Shown here piece after piece: positions 1 through 5,020 of a stretch of DNA of 7,190 nucleotides. The DNA lies in contig CAQUWW010000053.1 in NCBI GenBank assembly GCA_948896875.1, positions 10,639-17,828 on the forward strand. The letters run 5' to 3'. The first letter of the stretch is position 1, and each line of letters starts with the position of its first letter. This DNA comes from an uncultured Acetatifactor sp. GTDB taxonomy: Bacteria; Bacillota; Clostridia; Lachnospirales; Lachnospiraceae. Both the position numbers and the translations under genes were made by a program. The notes beneath the pieces are model-generated. The model was not told the origin of the DNA and ran no database searches. It saw only the letters and a program-made list of their open reading frames with translations.

Positions 1-840
1 GGCTGCTGTCTTCATGACAGGCATTGGGCCGAAGCTATCCGCAAAATGCTTCAGCAGCGCGGCGCCGGTGGGCGTGCACAATTCTCCTCTGACAGTGCCG
101 CCGTAGATGGGCGCGCCCTGCAGAATGTGTGCGGTGGCGGGAGCGGGAACCGGAAGAATGCCATGGGCACATCGAACCTGGCCGCTTCCCACATGGATAG
201 GCGATACGATCACTTTATCCGGCGAGAGCCTGTTCATCAGCAGACATACTGCCGTAATATCGGCAATGGCGTCCATTGCGCCCACTTCATGAAAATGAAT
301 TTCCGTTACAGGTCTGCCGTGGGCTTTGCTTTCAGCTTCGGCGATGAGAGTGTAGACTGCCATCACGTCCTCCTGTACCTTCCGGGGAAGATGCAGATGT
401 CCTCTCACAATGTGTTCGATATCGTGGAGGCTGCTGTGGTGGTGGCTATGTCCATGGTGTTCCTGCTCATGATGGTCATGAGTGTGGTGGTGTTCATGGT
501 GGTGAAGCTGGTCGTGGTCATGGTCATGGTCCTGGTCAGGACTATGGTGGTGCTCCGGGCTGTGCTCATGGTGGACTTCTTCTTGCGTATGAGCAGAATG
601 GGAATGCTCCTGAGGAGGCACATCCATGCTTTCTTCTTCCTCGCCGCCTACCGTTACGGAGATATGGGTTCCTGTAATACCGCATTTTACAGATGGTTCC
701 CTGGTGATACAGACCCCGGGAAGACCGAGAGCGTTTAACTCCTCCACAAGAGAATCCGGATCGGGGAACAGTTCCAGCAGGGCTGCGGTCAGCATATCGC
801 CGGCCGCTCCCATAGAGCAGTCAAGATAAAGTGTTTTCAA
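1..840 (-). CDS. larC: LarC, nickel-pincer cofactor nickel insertion protein (partial, C-terminus off window)
   Basis: LarC is the CTP-dependent cyclometallase that inserts nickel into the pyridinium bis-thiocarboxylate precursor, the last step of NPN cofactor synthesis (established family role). The 280 codons in view give an N-terminus with the family motif LDCSMGAAGDM (residues 6-16). The family block EIHFHEVGAMDAIADI lies at about 180-195, and HVGSGQVRCAHGILPVPAPA at about 216-235 is followed by ELCTPTGAALL (253-263). Residues 79-139 form a histidine-rich insert with 28 His, a plausible nickel store or donor. I chose the TTG at 840-838 because GGAGGA (853-848) sits 7 nt upstream. The next ATG (residue 10) would delete the conserved N-terminus. 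An in-frame TAA, the larB stop, lies two codons upstream, so no earlier start is possible. The gene follows larB after 3 nt, so translational coupling is likely. The C-terminal domain, and any programmed frameshift of the L. plantarum larC1/larC2 kind, lies outside the window. Confidence 0.95.
   Translation of the reverse strand, partial: MKTLYLDCSMGAAGDMLTAALLELFPDPDSLVEELNALGLPGVCITREPSVKCGITGTHISVTVGGEEEESMDVPPQEHSHSAHTQEEVHHEHSPEHHHSPDQDHDHDHDQLHHHEHHHTHDHHEQEHHGHSHHHSSLHDIEHIVRGHLHLPRKVQEDVMAVYTLIAEAESKAHGRPVTEIHFHEVGAMDAIADITAVCLLMNRLSPDKVIVSPIHVGSGQVRCAHGILPVPAPATAHILQGAPIYGGTVRGELCTPTGAALLKHFADSFGPMPVMKTAA
424..606 (-). repeat. His-rich low-complexity segment inside larC
   Basis: This stretch encodes LarC residues 79-139, with 28 histidines interspersed with Asp, Glu and Ser, including HDHDHD and HHHEHHH runs. 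On the plus strand it appears as repeated GGTGGT/CATGGT triplets, which create spurious antisense open frames. His-rich inserts are known in nickel-handling proteins, including LarC. Binding of nickel here is inferred from composition only. Confidence 0.9.
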
Positions 841-843
841 TGG

Positions 844-1605
844 TTAGTCCTCCTTTTTTCTATGGATATGATTGATCATATTGGCCAGATATCCTGCGCC
901 GAAGCCATTGTCAATATTGACGACGGAAACGCCGCTGGCACAGGAATTAAGCATGGACAGCAGCGCGGAAAGACCGTGAAACGACGCTCCATAGCCCACG
1001 CTGGTAGGGACAGCGATGACAGGGCAGTCTGCGAGACCGCCGATGACGCTGGCCAGGGCCCCTTCCATTCCGGCAATGGCAATGATAACGCTGGCGCTCA
1101 TGATATCTTCCAGATGTGCAAGGGTACGATGCAGACCGGCCACACCCACATCATACAGGCGCACAACCTCATTCCCAAGTACGGCGGCAGTCAGCGCGGC
1201 TTCCTCCGCCACCGGGATATCGCTGGTGCCGCCTGTGGCTACAACAATTTTCCCGATGCCGTCGGGAGCCGGTATGGAACCGATGATTCCGCACCGGGCA
1301 TCTTTGTAATAATTCAGAGGATGTGCCCTTCCCACCAGTGCCGCCGCTTCCGGGGAGAGACGGGTGATAAGAATGGTGTTTTGCCCGTTTTTCAGCATGG
1401 TTTCCACAATCCCGATGATTTGCTCCGGTGTTTTCCCTGCGCCGTAAATGACTTCCGCGGTACCCTGGCGCAGCTTGCGGTGCATATCAACCTTAGCATA
1501 GCCAATATCCTCGAAGGGCTTGGTTTTCAGTTTCAGGAGAGCGTCGTCAATGGAAACACTGCCATTGCTGACGCCTTCCAGTAAGTTACGGATGTCGTCG
1601 TTCAT
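844..1605 (-). CDS. larB: LarB, NaAD carboxylase/hydrolase (pyridinium-3,5-biscarboxylic acid mononucleotide synthase)
   Basis: LarB starts NPN cofactor synthesis. It carboxylates the pyridine ring of nicotinic acid adenine dinucleotide at C5 and cleaves the phosphoanhydride, giving P2CMN and AMP (established for the L. plantarum enzyme). The 253-residue protein has the usual length. It has an N-terminal helical part with the RQGTAEVIYGAGKTPEQ block (46-62) and a C-terminal PurE-like (AIR carboxylase/NCAIR mutase) domain from about residue 118. Visible family motifs are VVATGGTSDIPVAEEA (130-145), DVGVAGLHR (152-160), AGMEGALASVIGGL (178-191) and PTSVGYGASFHG (200-211). NSCASG (220-225) has Cys222, matching the catalytic Cys221 of L. 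plantarum LarB, and the C-terminal NIDNGFGAG follows. The ATG at 1605 has AGGAGG (1616-1611) 5 nt upstream. The gene lies 52 nt downstream of larE and is in the same reading frame as larC, separated from it only by TAA CCA. Confidence 0.96.
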   Translation of the reverse strand: MNDDIRNLLEGVSNGSVSIDDALLKLKTKPFEDIGYAKVDMHRKLRQGTAEVIYGAGKTPEQIIGIVETMLKNGQNTILITRLSPEAAALVGRAHPLNYYKDARCGIIGSIPAPDGIGKIVVATGGTSDIPVAEEAALTAAVLGNEVVRLYDVGVAGLHRTLAHLEDIMSASVIIAIAGMEGALASVIGGLADCPVIAVPTSVGYGASFHGLSALLSMLNSCASGVSVVNIDNGFGAGYLANMINHIHRKKED

Positions 1606-1657
1606 AAATACCTCCTGCCCGCTTTGACGGGCTTCTGTTGTTCTTCTGATCCATCTT

Positions 1658-2404
1658 TCAGGTCCTTGCCGCCAGGTCCAGGGATACCGTTTTATAAAGC
1701 GCCTGCAGCCGGGCTAAAATATCCTTCCGGTGCCACAGTACCAATTCCAGCTGAGCCTCCGGAACCTGCAGCCTGGCATGTCCGTCCTGGGAACGCACAC
1801 GAAAATCGGTAAAACCCAGTGAAAACAGATAGTCCTCCGCTTCCTCTGTGGCAGACAGCTTTTGGGCGGTGATAGTCTCTCCTGTGGGGATTCTGGTGGC
1901 GAGGCAGGCGTATGCCGGCTTGTCCCATGTAAATAGTCCGGCTTCGCCGGAAAGCTGACGAATCTGTGCCTTTGTCAACCCACATTCCCGAAGAGGAGAG
2001 AGGACGGACAACTCCTTCAAAGCGCGCATCCCCGGACGGTCTCCCGCATCGTCGGAAGCATTTGTGCCGTCACACAAAACCGGGAACCCATCCTGGGATG
2101 CGGCCGCTGTGATTGCATTGAAAATAGCCTTTTTGCAGTGATAGCAGCGGTCCGGCGGATTTTGGCTCACACAGGAAAGGAGCAGCACATCCAGGTGGAG
2201 AATGTTCATCTTGACGTTCAGCTGGTCCGTAAGCCGTATGGCGTCTTCCATTTCAAATGCCGGCTGAAATTGTGATTTCACATAATAGGCCCCCACAGTT
2301 TTCGCGTATTTCAAAGCCGCATAGAGCAGGAAAGCGGAATCCACGCCGCCGGAAAAAGCGATTGCCACTTTAGGATGTAAGGTAAAAAAATCCTGTAAAG
2401 TCAT
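1658..2404 (-). CDS. larE: LarE, ATP-dependent sulfur transferase of NPN cofactor synthesis
   Basis: LarE adenylates the carboxylates of the LarB product and converts them to thiocarboxylates, in two rounds (established family role). The 248-residue protein opens with a PP-loop ATP pyrophosphatase motif SGGVDS (18-23). It continues with the family block PPDRCYHCKKAIF (83-95), CDGTNASDDAGDRPGMRA (111-128), SPLRECGLTK (136-145) and KPAYACLATRIPTGE (162-176). Cys87 and Cys90 form a CxxC pair. Cys167, in ACLATR, is at the place of the sacrificial Cys176 of L. plantarum LarE. This three-Cys pattern is what is expected of the [4Fe-4S] subclass that takes sulfur through a cluster instead of sacrificing its own cysteine; that assignment is inference. 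The ATG at 2404 has GGAGGTGA at 2416-2409 as ribosome binding site. It is the first gene of the lar operon and lies behind a leader of about 170 nt. Confidence 0.95.
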   Translation of the reverse strand: MTLQDFFTLHPKVAIAFSGGVDSAFLLYAALKYAKTVGAYYVKSQFQPAFEMEDAIRLTDQLNVKMNILHLDVLLLSCVSQNPPDRCYHCKKAIFNAITAAASQDGFPVLCDGTNASDDAGDRPGMRALKELSVLSPLRECGLTKAQIRQLSGEAGLFTWDKPAYACLATRIPTGETITAQKLSATEEAEDYLFSLGFTDFRVRSQDGHARLQVPEAQLELVLWHRKDILARLQALYKTVSLDLAART

Positions 2405-2408
2405 AGAG

Positions 2409-2416
2409 TCACCTCC
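2409..2416 (-). promoter_or_regulatory. Ribosome binding site of larE
   Basis: GGAGGTGA, nearly full anti-Shine-Dalgarno complementarity, ends 4 nt before the larE ATG (GGAGG core spacing about 7 nt). It lies only about 13 nt downstream of the terminator-like hairpin of the leader, so hairpin formation should influence whether larE is reached. Confidence 0.8.
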
Positions 2417-2429
2417 ATTTTCCCAAAAG

Positions 2430-2467
2430 AAAGCACACAGATTCTCTTCAGAGAATTTGCGTGCTTT
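2430..2467 (-). terminator. Terminator-like hairpin in the lar leader
   Basis: A 17-pair stem (2430-2446 with 2451-2467) has one G.U wobble and one A.C mismatch, closing a 4-nt loop. On the minus strand the loop is UGAA and the stem runs into UUUCUUUU, ending about 13 nt before the larE ribosome binding site. It can be an attenuator for larEBC or the delayed terminator of the upstream DUF3842 gene. On the plus strand the stem also ends in a T run, but no plus-strand gene lies upstream. Confidence 0.65.
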
Positions 2468-2502
2468 TTAAGCATACGATGCATTCTGGTTTCTATCTAT
2501 TA

Positions 2503-2568
2503 AATGAAGATTCCGGACGCTTCAGCGCCGGCGCCGACAGTTTCTAACCATCGTTGACATTCTTCATT
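2503..2568 (-). promoter_or_regulatory. Candidate structured leader RNA (riboswitch-like) of the lar operon
   Basis: In the RNA sense (minus strand) an 8-bp closing stem AAUGAAGA/UCUUCAUU pairs 2568-2561 with 2510-2503. It encloses two hairpins. One is at 2553-2535, with eight pairs including two U.G/G.U wobbles and loop AGA. The other is at 2531-2513, CCGGCGC-UGAA-GCGUCCGG, seven GC pairs with a bulged U. The joining segments are AUGUCAA, GCG and AA, giving a three-way junction. It starts about 5 nt after the predicted transcription start and is followed by a terminator-like hairpin (2467-2430). I do not recognise a known riboswitch class. The fold was found by eye, so function is inference. 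Confidence 0.4.
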
Positions 2569-2579
2569 ACAATTTAATG

Positions 2580-2608
2580 ATTATACCGTATCCGGCCTCA
2601 AAAATCAA
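2580..2608 (-). promoter_or_regulatory. Promoter of the larEBC operon (SigA-type)
   Basis: On the minus strand TTGATT (2608-2603) and TATAAT (2585-2580) are separated by exactly 17 nt. The -10 box is perfect and the -35 box differs at two positions. Transcription is expected to begin near 2573, giving a leader of about 169 nt before larE. The -35 box overlaps the TGA stop of the upstream DUF3842 gene. Confidence 0.75.
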
Positions 2609-3012
2609 CCACACATTTTGTGCAATTCGGATAACACATCCTGGATCAGCTTCCGGACATTCAGGTCCTCCACACCGACCACGATATTATCACAGTGGTT
2701 GACAGGAATGAGAATGCGTTTAGCGTGACTCTGTGCCACTGCCTTTGCCATGAGCGGTGTGATTTCTCCAAAGAGTGCGTCTGCGATGACAATGCCGATG
2801 GGACCGATGATTGCGTCGGCTCTTCGACTGTTCACGACTACGGCATTTTCCCCTGTGGCGGCATTGTCGGCTCCTGCTTTCAGCATGGCGGAGGTGGCGG
2901 CCGAATTGGTCCCTACGGCGGTGATCACTGCCTCCGGCATGTCTTTTTTTACAGCCTGAACAAGCTGCTTTCCGATGCCGCCGCCCTGGGCGTCTATGAT
3001 GAGAATATTCAT
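2605..3012 (-). CDS. DUF3842 family protein, function unknown
   Basis: This 135-residue protein matches the small DUF3842 family of Firmicutes as I recognise it; no function is established. Visible features are an N-terminal beta strand followed by a glycine-rich loop, IIDAQGGGIGKQ (5-16), resembling a Rossmann-type nucleotide-binding loop. GTNSAATSAMLKAGAD (34-49), ATGENAVVVN (52-61), GPIGIVIADALFGEITP (70-86) and RILIPVNHC (99-107) follow. It is probably soluble and cytoplasmic, with no signal peptide or membrane segment. The ATG at 3012 has AGGAAG (3024-3019) 6 nt upstream. It has its own strong promoter (3074-3102). It lies directly upstream of larE on the same strand, but the lar promoter over its stop codon argues for separate transcription. 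Association with NPN cofactor work is only a guess from position. Confidence 0.85.
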   Translation of the reverse strand: MNILIIDAQGGGIGKQLVQAVKKDMPEAVITAVGTNSAATSAMLKAGADNAATGENAVVVNSRRADAIIGPIGIVIADALFGEITPLMAKAVAQSHAKRILIPVNHCDNIVVGVEDLNVRKLIQDVLSELHKMCG

Positions 3013-3073
3013 GATCGTCTTCCTGTTCTCCTTTTGCTGTTTGTGCTGCGCTTCGGCACTGAACTATTACCTC

Positions 3074-3102
3074 ATTATAACAATACGAGAACGGCGGGTC
3101 AA
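3074..3102 (-). promoter_or_regulatory. Promoter of the DUF3842 gene
   Basis: On the minus strand TTGACC (3102-3097) and TATAAT (3079-3074) are 17 nt apart, almost perfect SigA consensus. The start point would be near 3067, leaving a leader of about 55 nt before the ATG at 3012. Its -35 box is back to back with the pepD -35 box, 8 nt away. Confidence 0.75.
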
Positions 3103-3110
3103 GAAGGGAG

Positions 3111-3139
3111 TTGCTCCAAATGGAATTTCGTGCTAAAAT
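3111..3139 (+). promoter_or_regulatory. Promoter of pepD
   Basis: TTGCTC (3111-3116) and TAAAAT (3134-3139) have 17-nt spacing, a reasonable SigA-type promoter. The start would be near 3146, with a leader of about 85 nt before the pepD ATG at 3230. Confidence 0.6.
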
Positions 3140-3229
3140 GAGGCAGGAAATAAAACACAGGCTCCGGTATCATATTGACGTCTACAGGAATGTATGACAG
3201 GGAATATCAGGAGAAGGCAGGAGGAAGAA

Positions 3230-4675
3230 ATGGGCGTTTTATCAGATTTGGAACCGAAACAGGTATTTTTCTTTTTTGAGGAGATCACAAAGATTCCCCA
3301 TGGTTCGGGAAATGTGGGGCAGATCAGCAATTACCTGGCAGAGTTTGCGAAAGAGAGAGGACTTTTCTGTATTCAGGACGAATATAAGAATATTATTATT
3401 GTGAAAGAAGCCACACCGGGATATGAGAGCGAACCTGCGGTGATTTTGCAGGGACATATGGACATGGTGGCGGTGAAAAAGCCGGACTGTGACATGGATA
3501 TGCAAAGAGAGGGCTTAAGAGCTGCAGTCCGGGGAGATGAAATTTATGCGGAAGGAACCAGCCTGGGCGGCGATGACGGCATTGCCGTGGCCTATTGCCT
3601 GGCGCTTCTGGATTCTCATACGATTTCTCATCCCAGGCTGGAGGTGGTGATCACAGTGGATGAGGAGGTTGGCATGGATGGAGCCAGAGGCATTGATTTG
3701 TCCATGCTTACGGGCAGCCGCATGATCAATCTGGACTCGGAAGAGGAAGGAATCTTTCTGACCAGCTGTGCCGGAGGGGCAAGAGTTCATTGCAGCCTGG
3801 CTCTGGAGATGGAAGAGCGTGGGGGAAAGTCTGTGGAAATAACGCTGGGAGGACTGCAGGGCGGACATTCCGGCGGGGAGATACACAAGGAGAGAGGAAA
3901 TGCCAACTGTCTTTTCGGAAGACTTCTGTACAGACTGACCAAAAGTCTGCAGGTGAGTCTCCGGAAGCTGGAGGGAGGGCTGGCAGACAATGCCATTCCA
4001 CGGGAGACGAAAGCGGAGCTTGTGATCCATGAGGCGGACGGAGACAAATTTGCAGAGGCGGTCAGACAGGTAGAAGAAGAAATACGGCAAGAGCTGGTCT
4101 CCAGGGATGCCGGTTTCTTTATCCGGACGCAGGAAAGAGGAGCGGGGACCTTTTACTGTGTGACAGAGCAGGACACTGTAAGGGCTGCGGCTTTCCTGAC
4201 TGCAATGCCAAATGGTGTACAGGCCATGAGCCCGGATATGCCCGGTCTGGTGGAAACTTCGCTGAATCTGGGAATTCTGAAAGTACAGGATGGAAGCCTG
4301 CAGGCAGATTTTTCCGTACGCAGCAGTGTGGAGAGTGCAAAATATGCTTTGATTGACAGAATGGAAGCCATAACGGAACTGGCGGGCGGCGGCAGCAGTG
4401 TTTCAGGAGACTATCCGGGCTGGAAGTACCGGAAGGATTCTCCTCTGCGGGATAAGATGATTGCCCTGTATGAGCAGATGTATGGAAAAGCACCGAAAGT
4501 GGAGGCGATCCATGCTGGGCTGGAATGCGGTATTCTGGGAAGTAAGATTTCAGATCTGGATTGCGTCTCCATAGGGCCAAACATGCAGAATATCCATACC
4601 ACGGAAGAGACGCTGAGCATCTCCTCCACAGGCCGTGTGTGGGAATATCTGGTCAGATTGTTGGAGCAAAAGTAA
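3230..4675 (+). CDS. pepD: PepD, aminoacyl-histidine (Xaa-His) dipeptidase, M20C family
   Basis: This cytoplasmic zinc dipeptidase hydrolyses dipeptides such as carnosine-like Xaa-His (known for the family), serving peptide nutrition. The 481 residues are close to the 485 of E. coli PepD. Dinuclear-site motifs are seen in order: GHMDMV with His76 and Asp78, LGGDDGIAVAY with Asp115/116, VDEEVGMDGA with the catalytic Glu145 and Glu146, NLDSEEEG with Asp169, and AIHAGLECG with His428. The lid-domain block GLQGGHSGGEIHKERGNAN (208-226) is also present. The start was set at 3230 because AGGAGG (3219-3224) lies 5 nt before it and MGVLSDLEPKQVF begins like the family. An in-frame ATG at 3194 adds 12 residues but has no comparable ribosome binding site. 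It is transcribed alone, divergently from the DUF3842 gene. Confidence 0.95.
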   Translation: MGVLSDLEPKQVFFFFEEITKIPHGSGNVGQISNYLAEFAKERGLFCIQDEYKNIIIVKEATPGYESEPAVILQGHMDMVAVKKPDCDMDMQREGLRAAVRGDEIYAEGTSLGGDDGIAVAYCLALLDSHTISHPRLEVVITVDEEVGMDGARGIDLSMLTGSRMINLDSEEEGIFLTSCAGGARVHCSLALEMEERGGKSVEITLGGLQGGHSGGEIHKERGNANCLFGRLLYRLTKSLQVSLRKLEGGLADNAIPRETKAELVIHEADGDKFAEAVRQVEEEIRQELVSRDAGFFIRTQERGAGTFYCVTEQDTVRAAAFLTAMPNGVQAMSPDMPGLVETSLNLGILKVQDGSLQADFSVRSSVESAKYALIDRMEAITELAGGGSSVSGDYPGWKYRKDSPLRDKMIALYEQMYGKAPKVEAIHAGLECGILGSKISDLDCVSIGPNMQNIHTTEETLSISSTGRVWEYLVRLLEQK

Positions 4676-4703
4676 CAGTGCAGTGTCCTGTCTGAACTGT
4701 TAC
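4672..4703 (+). terminator. Inverted repeat over the pepD stop codon, possible weak terminator
   Basis: GTAACAGT (4672-4679) is perfectly repeated inverted as ACTGTTAC (4696-4703), with an inner CAG/CTG extension after one G.A mismatch. The left arm contains the pepD TAA stop. No U tract follows (the next bases are cagcaaaaag), so a factor-independent terminator is uncertain. It may instead protect the 3' end of the mRNA. Confidence 0.4.
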
Positions 4704-4742
4704 CAGCAAAAAGAGAAACTTTAAAAATTTTGAAAAAAAGTG

Positions 4743-4771
4743 TTGCATTTTTTCCCGTGACGCATTATAAT
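4743..4771 (+). promoter_or_regulatory. Promoter of the tRNA-Pro gene
   Basis: TTGCAT (4743-4748) and a perfect TATAAT (4766-4771) are 17 nt apart. The predicted start near 4778 is about 7 nt before the mature tRNA 5' end, as usual for stand-alone tRNA genes. Confidence 0.75.
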
Positions 4772-4784
4772 ATGGTTTGTGTTA

Positions 4785-4859
4785 CGGGGTGTGGCTCAGC
4801 TTGGTTAGAGCGCCGTCTTAGGGAGGCGGAGGTCGCGAGTTCGAATCCCGCCACTCCGA
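4785..4859 (+). tRNA. tRNA-Pro (anticodon AGG)
   Basis: A full cloverleaf can be drawn. The acceptor stem CGGGGTG (4785-4791) pairs with CACTCCG (4852-4858) with one G.U; C1-G72 is a proline tRNA hallmark. The D stem is GCTC/GAGC (4794-4797, 4808-4811) with GG in the loop. The anticodon stem is CCGTC/GGCGG (4813-4817, 4825-4829) with one U.G, and its loop TTAGGGA puts AGG at 4820-4822, followed by G37 as in proline tRNAs. A 5-nt variable loop follows. The T stem GCGAG/CCCGC (4835-4839, 4847-4851) holds an A.C mismatch at pair 52-62, with loop TTCGAAT. The discriminator is A4859. The CCA end is not encoded and must be added by nucleotidyltransferase. A34 should be deaminated to inosine if the tRNA reads several CCN codons. 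Confidence 0.92.
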
Positions 4860-4864
4860 TACTG

Positions 4865-4892
4865 GAAAGCACCGATTTTTGTCGGTGCTTTC
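4865..4892 (+). terminator. Hairpin terminator after tRNA-Pro
   Basis: GAAAGCACCGA (4865-4875) and TCGGTGCTTTC (4882-4892) form a perfect 11-bp stem around a TTTTTG loop, starting 5 nt after the tRNA. The T run after the stem is short and interrupted (tttcatt), so termination may be leaky and some transcripts could continue into rlmD. Confidence 0.7.
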
Positions 4893-4929
4893 ATTATGTT
4901 ATTAGGAAAGTTCTTTCTAAGAGTTACAG

Positions 4930-4955
4930 AAAGTGTCGCTCTCTTGTGGCGCTTT
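4930..4955 (+). other. Stem-loop in the region upstream of rlmD
   Basis: AAAGTGTC (4930-4937) can pair with GGCGCTTT (4948-4955) in RNA, 8 pairs including two U.G, with a 10-nt loop. A second short hairpin, TGTGC/GCACA (4988-4992, 4997-5001), lies just before the rlmD ribosome binding site. I see no convincing promoter between 4893 and 5020. Function is unknown and the structures could be chance. Confidence 0.25.
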
Positions 4956-5020
4956 GTGCGATAGGAAAGTCCGGTGTCAGGTAGGTATGTGCAGCCGCAC
5001 AGGAGAGGAAGGGAGAATAT

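Noticed and set aside
46..738. Plus-strand open frame of 230 codons with a Met/Val-rich stretch
   Set aside because: It is antisense to larC. The Val/Met run is the complement of the His codons, and it has no family resemblance.
862..1584. Plus-strand open frame of 240 codons opposite larB
   Set aside because: It is a frame shadow of larB, which has clear family motifs and a good ribosome binding site.
2554..2582. Plus-strand TTGACA that looks like a -35 box
   Set aside because: No -10 box lies at 16-18 nt (atgatt), and no plus-strand gene follows for 600 nt; the same bases form part of the minus-strand leader.
3194..3229. Upstream in-frame ATG extending PepD by 12 residues
   Set aside because: It lacks a good ribosome binding site, and the extension (ending RRRQEEE) is simply the translated AGGAGG region of the real start.
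3515..4580. Several minus-strand open frames within pepD
   Set aside because: They are shadows of a high-quality pepD coding frame; none has a recognisable domain.
4730..4984. Plus-strand open frame of 84 codons through the tRNA
   Set aside because: It covers the tRNA promoter, the tRNA and the terminator; translated tRNA sequence is a common annotation artefact.
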